Positions 22,435-33,792 of a stretch of DNA of 64,000 nt are shown here, in pieces. Position 1 is the stretch's first letter; the number at the start of each line of letters is the position of its first letter. A model generated the notes under the pieces. The model did not search any database, was not told where the DNA came from, and was given only the letters and a program-made list of their open reading frames with translations. Location: positions 46,604,494 to 46,668,493 of the forward strand of contig NC_053045.1 of the NCBI RefSeq assembly GCF_003473485.1, read 5' to 3'. Position numbers and translations under genes: made by a program. Origin of the DNA: Medicago truncatula (Eukaryota > Streptophyta > Magnoliopsida > Fabales > Fabaceae).

Positions 22435-22600
22435 GAACTAAGTTACATCATTGTAATCAATAAGAACATTTACCCAATAGGCAATACAAGAGAATGATTT
22501 CTCTAATCTCTCTAAAATTCAAACATTTGTAGATTTACAATTCTTTTTTAGACTCTAGAGTATGCCTAAATGAAATTCAATATTGAACTTTTAGTTAAGC
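22330..22600 (+). mobile_element. Copia-like solo LTR fragment (putative)
   Basis: CCTATAAATAGAACTAAG, a TTGTAATCAATAAGAACATT-type segment and TCTCTAATCTCTCT follow one another as in Copia LTR promoters and leaders. TG/CA ends and a 5-bp target duplication were not found, so the limits are approximate. Confidence 0.35.
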
Positions 22601-23876
22601 TGAGATGTTACAGACATATACTTAGCTTGCTTAGTCAGTTTCAACCTACTGAAGCTAGATAACTAAACCAATTAAATTAAGGTAACATTTGACTAAGCTC
22701 TTTTGGAGCATAAATAAATACTAGTTAAAGTTGCACACAAGGACTTCAAAAGAATATTTGAAGTTATTTGACAATTTTCCAAATTTTTCAGCTTAAAACT
22801 TATTTTTAGGCTGAAATCCATTTGATAAAAATATATTTGTAAAAAGAAAGATTCTACACAGGTCGATGTTTATATAGGTTTTGATACAACCTCTCATTCC
22901 TTATGTTAGTTTTTTTAAAAGCTACTAGACGTTTGACCGGTGCTATTCCACCGATCTGTTAGAGTTTAAGACTATAATTTTTTTTAAAAGATATTGAAGT
23001 TGTTATTATCATCATATTAAGTTATATTATATGATATTCACATTATGGTTGTAAAAATGCAATCAATTATGTTGATATGGACCCGAACAAATATATCACA
23101 ACCATAAATATTATAATGAAAATTTTATGCATTTTAGTAATTAAGTAAAGTACATTTTAAAATATTTATTTATTTTGAGGGAAAAATATTTATTTATTTA
23201 TAAACTACATTTAATTTGATGTTACATTTATATCTTCACCTTCATCATTGGTCCCTAATATCTTTAGGCCATTCTTTGAATTAACTCTCGACATAGCATC
23301 AATATAGAGAATTGGTGGTTGTTTCATACTTCTGAATTAGTTAGTTGTTTACAATACCTTTCTCATTGGTTGTTTAATACTTCTGAATTAGTTGTTTCCA
23401 AATTCAAGCGTGTCTAGAGAATTAGTGGCATAAGGATTTCTGCTATACTGTTATACCATAGTTGGCATAAGGATCAGTGGCATAAGAGTTTACTACTTCT
23501 GAATTAGTTGTTTCCAAATTCTGCTATACTGACATGTTATAGTTGGAATTAGTGTCATAAGGATTTCAAGTGTGTCTAGAGAATTTTTGGTAGGAAACTA
23601 TTGCTCATATGCAAATTTTCTTGACAACAAGCGCAACAACAAAGTTTTTAAAAAAGGCCATCACTGATAATTCATTTAAGGATAATATCATGCCAAAAAG
23701 GCCATAATCCATGCATACCCATCAAAAATTAACAAAACAAAGGGCAATCCGAAAAGAAAAGAAATCCTAACAATGATCCATATTTGGCCCTTACATACTC
23801 AGATAACCAAAAAGACATTTAGATTAAGAATCTTTCAAAATAACAAAAGGACAACAAAACACAGAACTGGAGCTAC

Positions 23877-24075
23877 AGCCACTATCATATCCTCCAAATG
23901 CCAAACATTTAATTTCTTCAATCTTGACACATGAAATTTTTGGCTCTTTAGTGGTTGATGTTTCGCCACCATGAAGATCATCTTCGTCGATTGAATCCAA
24001 GCTATAGGCTGATCTCTTCCCCCAATGACTTGTCCGTTGGAGTCTGTCCCGAGTCAGTCACAACCACCTCATCCT
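23877..24075 (-). other. Unassigned coding-like fragment
   Basis: The minus strand reads RDRLQRTSHWGKRSAYSLDS, then IDEDDLHGGETSTTKEPKIS and a C-rich tail to a stop. This looks more protein-like than its surroundings and resembles a last exon. I do not recognise the family and see no matching upstream exon. It may be part of the same degraded segment as the DUF632 pseudogene. Confidence 0.25.
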
Positions 24076-24114
24076 TATGATTAGAAGCACTGTTTGACAT
24101 GATATTAAACAAAA

Positions 24115-24161
24115 TGGCCCCTTTTCACAAAAATAAAATAAAATACGTGGCCCCTTTTCAC
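24115..24161 (+). mobile_element. A-rich micro-insertion between 14-bp direct repeats
   Basis: TGGCCCCTTTTCAC occurs at 24115-24128 and 24148-24161. Between them are 19 A-rich bases (AAAAATAAAATAAAATACG), so a short tandem duplication or a tail-only retroposition is plausible. Confidence 0.45.
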
Positions 24162-24241
24162 CAAAAAAAAGAATGGCCTGTATTGTCTTATCAGAATTTT
24201 AAGCTTGTGTCAGAAATTTCTACTCAAAGGAAATTTCATAC

Positions 24242-25875
24242 CCACTAATTAATGCTGCAAGCTGAGGCTGTAATTCTTCATCCCTCAGTTTATGTATCCT
24301 CCCTAATATAGTTTCAACACTTCTGATGCAAATGTTTATCTTTGTTAGCAATTTTCTTATTGATGACTCGGTAGCATTAGATTCGGCACCTCGATTATCT
24401 AATGCTTTCAATCTCTTGCATTGCTTCTTGTAAATAGCTCTTAACCTCTCTTCATCCTGAGAACAGTGTTAAATACAAATAAGCACAATTTGAAAGGAAC
24501 CCTACAATATTTACTAATTTATTAATACATGCAGGACATACTGATCATAAGAGAGTACATGTTATTGATTTCTGAAGATTCAATTTGTATCATCTATCCA
24601 ACAACGTAAATGTATGAAAGGGAAACTATATAGAGGAATTTCAGAATCCTACGTCCCCTAAAAGAAGGATACACAGAAAATCAGCTAGATGGATACCAAA
24701 TTATCAATAGCTCTGACAATTTCTAATTTCATGAACAATTTCTGCTAAAGAATCCAAACATTTAACTAATTTCATGAACACCTTAACTTCCTTGTATAAT
24801 TTCTTTCTTTTCCCATGCATAAAGTTTCTCAAATGTGGATGAAGGTTTATCGGATTTGATATTAACTCTTTCTCGGGCTCCCCACAGTATGCTTTGGGCA
24901 ATTTCATTGTCCTGGAAGAAAATTGTATTGGCGGCCCAGATGGAGGATTCGAAGGTGGCTTGGAAGGTGCCGGCATCTCCACTATCCTTGAATAGATAAC
25001 TGCATAAAAGCACATGGCAAGACATTAAACCTGTAAACAGTAATATTCACATCATTTAGTTTATTAATAATTCAAAGAAGAATGCATTTTAATGTTGTAA
25101 AGAATCAACAAAATTGGCAATAAAATCCCACATAAAATTCAACATATGTGCAGTAGAAAATTCATTAGAAGTATGCATTTTACTTTGACCTTCAAATTAA
25201 ACTGCATCTGCATTTTCCTGAAGCACAAAACTGGGAGGCTGCAGTATGGGAACACAAACCCAAACAATGCATAATGAAAAATGTACCTACCACCCCCTTA
25301 TTCTAATGCTTAATTAATATTGTAAGCAAATAAACTTTCTCCTATATAACATGCATAACTCATGTTTGTTCTAGCACAACTATAGCACCACAATGAAGTC
25401 AAACCCAAAAAAGAGCTCAAAGGAAAAATCTGTGATACCTCTAAATGCAGCAAGCCTTGACTGATAAGGTGGTTTGTAAACCTCAAGAAGAAACGCAACC
25501 TCTTTTCCATGATTAGAAGCAGTCTCAAACTCATCACTAATTTCCCTAACAACCTCTTTTATATCCCCTAGTTCCATGTGGAGACAAAGTGCTTAAGCTA
25601 CTCAACATAGAAGACTCACCGTCAATCTCCACCGTTGTAACAGTTGCATCTTCATCACCCTCAATCTCAAAACTCACCCCTTCCTTTCTAGGAGGAGATC
25701 CTTTAGGAACAACATTATCAGGACTCAGTTTTTCACTAGAAGAAACCAAATCACCACTACCTTTGCTACTATGAAACCGCGCCTTTTTGGAACATCCCTC
25801 TCTACTACTCACCTGTTGCAATGATACTTCCTTCGAATTCGAAGTACCTGAACAAGATTTTCGCAAGCTCTTCAC
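24242..25875 (-). pseudogene. DUF632-family (REL2/NRG2-like) pseudogene, truncated and frameshifted
   Basis: Three exon-like blocks match the central DUF632 region of plant REL2-like proteins (membrane- or nucleus-associated regulators with DUF630 and DUF632). Block 1 (25875-25439) has GVSFEI, LSTLSPHGTR, then DIKEVVREISDEFETASNHG. The frame breaks at a G4 run (25565-25568). Block 2 (24999-24782) has SSRTMKLPKAYCGEPEKE, then EKLYAWEKK and KLYKEVK. It needs a -1 shift, and then a compensating 4-base insertion at the duplicated GAAA. Block 3 (24456-24242) has RKLLTKINICIRSVETILGR and LRDEELQPQLAALISG with normal borders. The N-terminal DUF630 exon and the C-terminal exons are absent. It is a dead partial copy. 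Confidence 0.75.
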
Positions 25876-26615
25876 AAAAATATATGATCGCGAGAGATTT
25901 TACAACTTTAATGGCCATTCAAGTCTCAAGATATAGAGAGATATTGAAAGGGCGGATACTGAGAAGAGAAAACCGGGGTTTACATGTCAGGTATCTGATC
26001 TAAGTCGTCATTTTGGCACTTGAACTGGGTAAGTAGGTAATTTGATTCATTTTTCCTCCCAATTCGGGAGAGCTCCAAATTACAATAATTTTTTTTTTTT
26101 GGAGGGTTTTTAAAATCCCCCATTCCCAGTTCAACTGCCACATTCTAATAAAAAAAAGAAAAAAAGAAAAAAGACGTTCTCATGAAAAGCCATTACACAA
26201 ATTAAAAGAAAGAGAAAAATTGAAGAGATAGTTGGCATAGAACAAGATAAGGTGAAAAGAGGGTTAACAATACCTCAATAATAACATGATTTTTTTTAAT
26301 GAATAATAACATGATTTAAACCAAGAAATAAGTGCATAATGAGCAACTACACCTATCCTAATATCACCAGGAGAGAAAACCGTGATTTGACATATATGAA
26401 TACCCTAATCAGTTTGTCAAGATAATAAGAAAAACCTAATCATGACAACGGATATGAGCTTTTATGCATTACTCCACAGCTTTTGAGGGAAAAAGAATAT
26501 AAATCTTGAAAGATTTTATTCCAAATTCTTAGACAGTACATATCTGTTATGGTATAATTTTCCCAAACATATGAAGAGCGTACACCTCAAAACCTATTAG
26601 ATATTAAGCCTGTGT
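25876..26615. other. Intergenic DNA; 3' flank of the PPR gene
   Basis: No gene is seen. AATAATAACATGATTT is repeated at 26277-26292 and 26302-26317 around TTTTTAATG, a small insertion of the T-tract type. The PPR 3' UTR probably lies at 26450-26615. Confidence 0.5.
26277..26317 (-). mobile_element. T-tract micro-insertion between 16-bp direct repeats
   Basis: AATAATAACATGATTT is present twice, perfectly, with nine bases (TTTTTAATG) between. On the minus strand this is CATT followed by an A-run. It fits the tail-only pattern, though replication slippage is possible. Confidence 0.5.
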
Positions 26616-29048
26616 TTACATTGCCCTGCCTGCAATTAGAGGTTTAGGAGGGGATAGAGATCTGATTTCGGGTGCAGAATTGGGGAAAAGTATGTTCAGC
26701 TTGTGCATCAGGATATCAGCCCTAGATGGAATTTCATTCAGAAGAAACTGCTGAACTATTGGTTTCTTAAACCACTCCATGACAGAATCTCCCGGCGCCC
26801 TAAGAACCACTTTACTTACCTCAAACGGAGACTCTACTGAGCTTAACATCTGCGCAATCACAATCTTTAAAGTTGGTCCCGTCACCAATTTAATCCGTCT
26901 CGGGACAATGCCATAATACAGCATGCGCTTTCTGAACCTATGAAGAGTGTGCACCGCAGCTATAAGGGCGGCTCCAACAGACAAGTTTCTAACATCAAGG
27001 GACCAAGCTATGTGCTGATCGAAAACTATAGCCTTTGGGAAAAGTTTATTCTCATAAGCAACCTTCCAAACACACCGAGCTCGATTTATCTGTCCCATAA
27101 GAACTAGATAATTGAGAAGAACATTGACAAAGTACTTTGCAGCACCTTCCTCCAATTCATAATCAATACTTTGAAAGAATTCTCTTACAAATGTCAACAC
27201 CGGCTGTCCCCTCTGTTCGGGGCCTGTGAATAGTCCACACATAAACGAGTGCGCCTTATGCTTTGTTGCACTAAGGATAGACATCAAATGCCTCTCATTC
27301 TCTTCATCCTGACACCTAACAAGATGCGCTAAAATCGAAGTGTAAAGTATCAAATCAACTTTTGCAGCGGAGTTCACATATGTTTCAAGAAGAGGCTTGG
27401 CTGATTCGTATATCCCATTTTTCATGCACGACTCAAACAACTGCCTGATTATAAAATTATTGGTTCTGATCCCTGAGGAACCCATGAAACGTAGCCATCT
27501 CAAAGCAAGATCGACTGAACCTTCCTTGATATACACCATCAAAACATCACTAGCTGTCACATCCACAGAATATCCCATTGTCTTCATTTCAAGTAGAACT
27601 TTGGCAGCAACATCCACCAGCTTCTTATTAGCAAGTAGAGATAAAAGAACAGTATAAGTGCTCAGGCCTGGCCTTAAACCTGCATTAGTCATTGAATTGT
27701 ACAGTTTCATAGCATGATCGATTTGTCCAGACGCAGCATGCATTTCCAAGAGACAAGCATATGTAGATGGAGTTGGTAGAAATCCAGCTTTCTCCATATC
27801 TGAAAATGCAGACATAGCAATATCAAGCTTCCCTGATTTTGCATGTGACTCAATGATCAATGTATACAAGCCAAAGTTTGGTCTGAACCCTGCTAATTTC
27901 ATCTCGTCCCAAAGCCTCAAAGCAGTTTCTAACTTTCCAGATTTGACATAAGATTCAATCAAAGAAACATATATAGTAGGGGGAGGCCTGTACCCATAAC
28001 CTCGCATCTCCATGTAAATTTTCATTGCACTGTCCAATCTCCCCGCCTTCCCCATTGAATCAACGAGTGACGCAAAAATGTTTAAACCCGGCCGAAAGTC
28101 TCTTCCTTTCATTTCTTGAAAGAGTTTGAAAGCAGCATCAAGACGGCCCGACTTAGCCAAATTCGGAATCATCAACTCATAAGTTGAAATATCCAATTTA
28201 CAATTAGCTTTCTCCATACTCTCATATATCTCAAACGCCTTATAAGGCAAACCCTTATTCAAAAACAAAGTAATAAGCGAATTATACGTCTCAGTATCAA
28301 CTTCACAACAACCATCCAGTATCTTCTTAAAGCAACAAAAAGCAACCTCCAACCTCTCAGCCTTAGCCAAATACCGAATCACTCGATTACACGAAACAAC
28401 CAACGAAACCCCACTATTACCCGGATCACCAACCATCTCATCAAACAACGACTGTATCCCATCGAAATCATTCCGCGAATTCATACCATCAAACAAAATA
28501 ACATAACAGTCATCACTAACTGCATACCAACACTGTCTCTTAGCCCACCTAAACAAACTCAAACAAGCATCACCATCGTTAATAACTTTCAAAGCTTGAG
28601 CCACATGAGTCATATTGGGCACAAACTGAAGTTTATCCAATTGGGTCTCCAATTCTGGACCCCACTTCCATCTCTTAACAACTTCAACAATTTTAGCCAC
28701 AGCTAATGCATTCAAAAAAGGTTTTTTAACCTCACCCACCATAACATGATCATCAATACCTGGCTCAACTGACCTAACACCCTTACCCTTATAAATAACA
28801 CTACCTGATTCATCTAAATACTCAATTTCCTCAGTCCATTCCTTAGACCCAGAATTATTATTACAGTAAAATCTTATAAAGTTTGGATTTTTGAACGAAC
28901 CTGGGAGTTTCGACGTGGAAGTGAATTTGGGTGTGGATGGTAAAAAGGTTAACTTTGGAGCAAAGGGTGAGCGAGGAAGAAAGGGAAGATGATGGGTGAG
29001 TTTGTAGAGATTGGAATAAGTGAGAAGGAATCGGCGATTATGAATCAT
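26616..29048 (-). CDS. EMB2217: P-class pentatricopeptide repeat protein, EMB2217/At1g79490-like (810 aa)
   Basis: PPR proteins bind organelle RNA one base per repeat and guide its processing or translation. This intronless frame starts at the ATG at 29048 and ends at 26616. The N-terminus is rich in Arg, Ser and Phe with few acidic residues, consistent with a mitochondrial presequence. From about residue 180 to 560 there are tandem 35-residue repeats of P type (for example TYNSLITLFLNKGLPYKAFE, STYELMIPNLAKSGRLDAAF, TIYVSLIESYVKSGKLETAL). The C-terminal 200 residues form a conserved non-PPR domain (FDQHIAWSLDVRNLSVGAAL, VLRAPGDSVMEWFKKPIVQQ) that I recognise from Arabidopsis At1g79490 and that resembles an SMR module. 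The assignment is from memory. The gene shares a short divergent promoter with the thioredoxin o gene. A 50-bp piece (27580-27629) is copied near 40.8 kb. Confidence 0.9.
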   Translation of the reverse strand: MIHNRRFLLTYSNLYKLTHHLPFLPRSPFAPKLTFLPSTPKFTSTSKLPGSFKNPNFIRFYCNNNSGSKEWTEEIEYLDESGSVIYKGKGVRSVEPGIDDHVMVGEVKKPFLNALAVAKIVEVVKRWKWGPELETQLDKLQFVPNMTHVAQALKVINDGDACLSLFRWAKRQCWYAVSDDCYVILFDGMNSRNDFDGIQSLFDEMVGDPGNSGVSLVVSCNRVIRYLAKAERLEVAFCCFKKILDGCCEVDTETYNSLITLFLNKGLPYKAFEIYESMEKANCKLDISTYELMIPNLAKSGRLDAAFKLFQEMKGRDFRPGLNIFASLVDSMGKAGRLDSAMKIYMEMRGYGYRPPPTIYVSLIESYVKSGKLETALRLWDEMKLAGFRPNFGLYTLIIESHAKSGKLDIAMSAFSDMEKAGFLPTPSTYACLLEMHAASGQIDHAMKLYNSMTNAGLRPGLSTYTVLLSLLANKKLVDVAAKVLLEMKTMGYSVDVTASDVLMVYIKEGSVDLALRWLRFMGSSGIRTNNFIIRQLFESCMKNGIYESAKPLLETYVNSAAKVDLILYTSILAHLVRCQDEENERHLMSILSATKHKAHSFMCGLFTGPEQRGQPVLTFVREFFQSIDYELEEGAAKYFVNVLLNYLVLMGQINRARCVWKVAYENKLFPKAIVFDQHIAWSLDVRNLSVGAALIAAVHTLHRFRKRMLYYGIVPRRIKLVTGPTLKIVIAQMLSSVESPFEVSKVVLRAPGDSVMEWFKKPIVQQFLLNEIPSRADILMHKLNILFPNSAPEIRSLSPPKPLIAGRAM

Positions 29049-29322
29049 TGAATTGGTGTGAATTATTGTTGGCGTCAGGTTTAGGAATGGAATGCTAAAA
29101 CTATTCTTTGTTGTTCGAGAGGTTTGTTTATGGATTCAAATTTATGGAATCATTGTACACCGTTAGATTCATCAGATGGTTTTGAATATGACACGTTTTC
29201 TATTCACGGTAAATGAAATAAAACCAAACCTGAACCCTAAACAAGAAAAATTCATTTGATCTGAGACTGAGAGCGAGTGAGTTCAGAAATAGGTTGGAGC
29301 CAGAAACTTGTTCGTTCGATCA
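29049..29322. promoter_or_regulatory. Shared divergent promoter of the PPR and thioredoxin o genes
   Basis: Only 274 bp separate the two start codons, which face away from each other. Both products are predicted mitochondrial. No TATA box stands out, as is usual for housekeeping bidirectional promoters. Confidence 0.7.
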
Positions 29323-32300
29323 ATGGCACTTCGCAATGCAATTAAGAACAGTGTTCGTCCTTTCTTAACCAACACCAACAACCTTCCTTCACGCATTTCC
29401 AAATCGTCTCTCTTCGCCGCCACACTCGCTTCTTCCTCTTACTCCTCTCACCTCTCTTTCCATCAATCCCGTTCCCTTTCCTCCGCCTCAGCTTCTCCTG
29501 GTTTTATCTCTGTTAATTCTGAAGAAGAGTTTAATAAAATTCTTACCAAGGTTCAAGGTTTGTTATTTATTTCTCTTTCATGATGTTTAATTTAGCTTCA
29601 TTCTTTTTTTTTTTTATTATTATTATTTTTTTTAACAGATGACTCGTTGAATGCGGTTCTCTATTTCACTGCTGTTTGGTGTGGACCTTGTAAGTTCTTA
29701 ACCCCTTTTGCTTAGTCAAATGAGTTCATTTCAACAATTTCTAAATTCAGTTTATAAAGTAGAATCTCAGGCAAACAACACTAACCTTTGATTTATTATG
29801 ATTCTTCGCAAATGGTATAATATAATATAAAATTATAAATATGAAAGCATAAGACACTTATTTATGAAATATATGTACTTAAGTAACATGCTAATTCTAA
29901 TAGCAATAATGATCGATCATTGTGGAGGTTAAAATTATGTACCAGATAATATGATTTTAAATCATTAAATATCTAGGTAAAAAAAGTCTGAATTTTTATT
30001 TTTCTTCTCTAATACTTGTGAATTTATATTTTAGTCAAATACCCGAGTTTCATATCCTGGAAGGAACTCTAAAAATAAGAAAACAGGAGAAGTGAAAGCC
30101 AAGCATGTATAAAATTGATGCATTTCTTTGCGTAATTCCTATTTCAACCGCTTTAAACATGCAAGGTTCCTCTTCTGTGGGTATATCTATGTTTCTTTTT
30201 TTCCACATGGATCTTTGGATGTGTCTGCTAAACTCAAATGCTGTTTTATATGTATATGATGTTCCGTGTTTTTTCTTCTTCGTGTATTCCATTTCTATCT
30301 CTTTAATTCTTCTGTAAAGTAGTTGAACGAAACAAAAGTTCCACATTTGGTTCTGAAGTAGAGACGTTCAAACAATATAATGATTGAACGTCAACTAAGT
30401 AGCACGTTTGTGATCTAGTAGGAACTGGTTCGATTAATTCTAATTTCTAATCTACGTGTGAAATAGGATTAGGATATTAGGCTCACCAAATTCCCTCATG
30501 GATATTGAATATAATATATCAATTATGTCTCAAATTGAATATAGAAAAAAAAATTACAAAATAGATTCCTGCCGTTTTTCTGATTGAAAGGTTAGTCGTA
30601 TGTTAAAATTGCCACATACTGTGTAAAAATATTGCAGGTTACGGTCTATGCCCGTAGACAATCTGCTAAGAGCCGGTGTTCATGTTTCATTCTTCATTTA
30701 TTTTTCTTAGTACCAATATATTCTAAGAAAATTTCACAGTTTTGCTATTGTGTATTTCTGTTTAGGCAGGTTCATATCTCCTATAGTTGGGGAGCTCAGT
30801 AAGAAGTACCCTAATGTGACGACCTATAAGATTGACATTGATCAGGTATGGAATATAATTGATAGTATAATGTATGTTTTTGAAATTTTAACCATATTAT
30901 GGGTTAAAATATTAGAATTTGGCAGACCATTTTTAAAATTTTATATTAGATTATCTTAAAATTATCTTAAAATTCACAATTCAAATTTATGATCTATGTA
31001 AGTCTAATCATATAATCAATTGTTTATAAAATGTTAGCCTGATTTCTACCTATCTTCACTTTACATTTTGGTTGGTTTCTGCTTTTCAAATTTTGCTACC
31101 TTGGTAACAACTAACAACTATCTGGCCATTTCCTTATTGGGATCTGGTGGTTTCTCCCCTTTGTTCAAATTTTAGAAGCATTTATCTGTGATGACTTGAA
31201 ATATTATTGCTTTATTTAATGCTATGCATCACAGTGGCAAAGTGGACAAAATATTTACATTTCCCTCCTAATATATTGCAGGAAGCAATTCAAGACACGT
31301 TGAGCAGGTTGCAGATTACATCTGTGGTAATTTATTTAAACCTCTTGTCAGAAATTTATTTATTTAAATATTATTTGTGGAGATGAAAACTTTCAAGTAT
31401 GTCGCACAACATAATCTACCTGCTTGTACTCATCAGTCGTGCTAGCCATCAGCCATTCATAAGAAGAAGAAATGGCTGTGCATTGGAAGTTTTGCTCCAG
31501 TTGGACTGTCATCCTTTTTATTAATCCATATCTCTCTTATTTGATTCACTCTTTCTAGTATTGGTTCAATAATTTCATAATTTTTTGTTTTGTTTCTGTT
31601 GCCTTCCCTTAGCTCCTTTGGTAGAACATTACTTCATTAAAAAAGCAAGGAACATAAACAAATTCACAGTAGACTTCAATCATAGATCCGTAGTTATCAG
31701 CAGCTCTATAGAAATTGAGCGGCCTCAGGCTGCTGCAGGTATTCTCTTAGGTTATGTTTTTCAGTAGCGGTATCTATCCTTTATGGGGGGAAAATAATTT
31801 TCTACCCCTTTTTGAGCTATAAGACCCTCTTCTTTTGGTTATGTTTGCGATTTGCCTTCATTTTACATTAGGAACATACAGATTTCTGTTTCCTTGCAAT
31901 GCTGTTCAGACTCAATTAGACGATGTTTAATTGTGAACTGATTTTGCTATGTCTGTTAGTTTAGACATACTCAGATTTATGTATTATTGAACACGTGTGC
32001 TGTACCTTTGATTTTGACATTTATTTAAACTGTGTACTCAATGATTAACAAAAGTACCCAATGAGGATCTTGGCTAATGTAGAACATACGTCTCTGCTAG
32101 TCTGGTTAATGTACAACATACAGCTCTGCTGTTTCTTTGTAAAGTGAATTTGTGACTTGAACTCAAGATTTTATCTCCTTTACTTGCTCTAGAATTAAAA
32201 TAGTGGATAACTGATGATTATGACTTGTTTTTTCTATGATGAATGAAATGCACTGGTTGAACTAGACCGGTTCAATTGTGTATATCCAAGTATTTCACAC

Positions 32301-32540
32301 ATTTCTCTTCGTTTTTTAATTCATGGATGTACTGCACTTTGCTATATAATTCACCAGTAATCTTTTACCTTCAAAATATACTATATATAACCCTGCAAAA
32401 GTGAGATGGCGATGGCATAACAATGATTTATCTTGCTGCAGCCAACACTTTATTTCTTCCAAAATGGGAAAAAGACCGATGAACTTATAGGTGCAGATGT
32501 TGCGCGACTAAATCATCTTACGGAGAAACTCTTCAAGTAA
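29323..32540 (+). CDS. TRXO: Mitochondrial thioredoxin o (five exons, 169 aa)
   Basis: Thioredoxin o is the mitochondrial dithiol-disulfide oxidoreductase of plants, reduced by NADPH-thioredoxin reductase. Exons are 29323-29557, 29639-29689, 30766-30845, 31282-31326 and 32442-32540, all GT-AG, giving 510 bp with the stop. The first 65 or so residues are Ser/Arg/Leu-rich with almost no acids (a presequence). The active site WCGPC is at residues 92-96. FISPIVGELSKKYPNVTTYK and the cis-Pro region PTLYFFQNGKK follow in normal order. The start is the first ATG (29323) after an in-frame upstream run without ATG. Length and intron positions fit the family. Confidence 0.95.
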
Positions 32541-33792
32541 TCCTTCTTATTTAACTTCATGTTATGTTTTGTCATTTCCCTTTAGGTTTTACATTTGGTG
32601 CCATTTTAGGTCGTAATATTCTACCCTGTTCTGGATGTGGTTAGTGTTACTGATCAGTTGTATATTGCTTCCTAGATTTGCTTTCCAAATACAAATTTTT
32701 TATACGGACAGATCACACACAGATTTATCTAAACATATATAATTACATTCATCACTTTGCTTTAGTGTTGAAGATCGAGTAACCTTGGACTTCTACAATT
32801 TACACCCCACCTTGACCCATTTAGTTATACCTATGTAGGTTTACCCCTCCCCTCCCCAAAAAAATGGTTGACAATCATTTGAGAATTTTCTGCTTCTTCA
32901 ATGGATTTTTAGGTAGCATACAATTTCTGTTGCTAATGGAGTTTTGGCTAACCAAGTGTTCTGTATTTCAGGAAGGACTGAATCTGATCTTGAGCTGGGA
33001 CTACTGATGGCTGATTGAGTACAAAATGAGAAAACTGCAACTGCTTAGACGTTCTTTAGGCGTCACTAGTTTGATTGCAAATGGCATGACCTAAACTTTG
33101 ATGTGTTCTTTATGGCATTCATTTGATAGTATTTTTAAATCTCTATGAGACAAGATAAATAATTTGCATACTTGTGTAGGACACGGGATATTCGTAATAT
33201 GTTATTTCTTATGTACATACGAAAAGAATACTATGAAGTTGAAAAATCTTGAAACCCACATTCTGAGTAATTGTCTTATACGCGGAATAGAAGTGATGAA
33301 AACTAGAGAATAAATTGATGGCTTACAAAATGATTTATCGCCTGTTTGAATCTGCATCGGTGTTCACCATATGCAAGTGTGTGGGGATACCCGAGGTAAA
33401 ACTGCCGTAACAAATGCAGTCCATTTATATACATGCTCTTTTGTGTTATGATTACTACAGTTGCACACGTTTGGTAGATATACTCTTCAAGTTTGGTCTC
33501 GAGGGTTTGAGTCTAGCATGTTGTGCAATAATCTTAAGGATTAAATGAATTTCAAAGGCAACAAATTATTCTCCAATAGAAATTTATCAACTAAAATTAA
33601 TATTATTAGAAATTTTGAAGGAAAAAAATAAAATAAAAAAACTATCATATCAAAATCAATTATTTTGTGTAAGAGGAAGGATATAAATATAAAAACATTT
33701 TTTAAATCTTATATCTTGAATTTTCAGAATCATTGCAAAAGCAGAACGGGTAAGATAAGACCAAGAGAGAAATAGACATTCTAACACAGAAC
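32541..33792. other. Thioredoxin o 3' flank and PPR promoter
   Basis: The TRXO 3' UTR starts at 32541; a pyrimidine-rich stretch and AG near 32970 could mark a UTR intron. Nothing else is seen before the next start codon. Confidence 0.4.

Larger units (their letters stand above)
21591..23650. other. Gene-free AT-rich DNA with LTR-like fragments and local duplications
   Basis: No gene is recognisable. The segment includes an inverted pair of LTR-like fragments (21978-22033 and 22378-22434), a T/A micro-insertion (22087-22130) and duplicated phrases at 23320-23590; all but the last are listed separately. Confidence 0.5.

Noticed and set aside
23159..23200. AAAATATTTATTTATTT repeated around TGAGGGA
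   Set aside because: The repeat itself is low complexity, so slippage is more likely than retroposition.
31585..31767. Short open frame in TRXO intron 4
   Set aside because: It lies between well-supported exons and has no conserved content.
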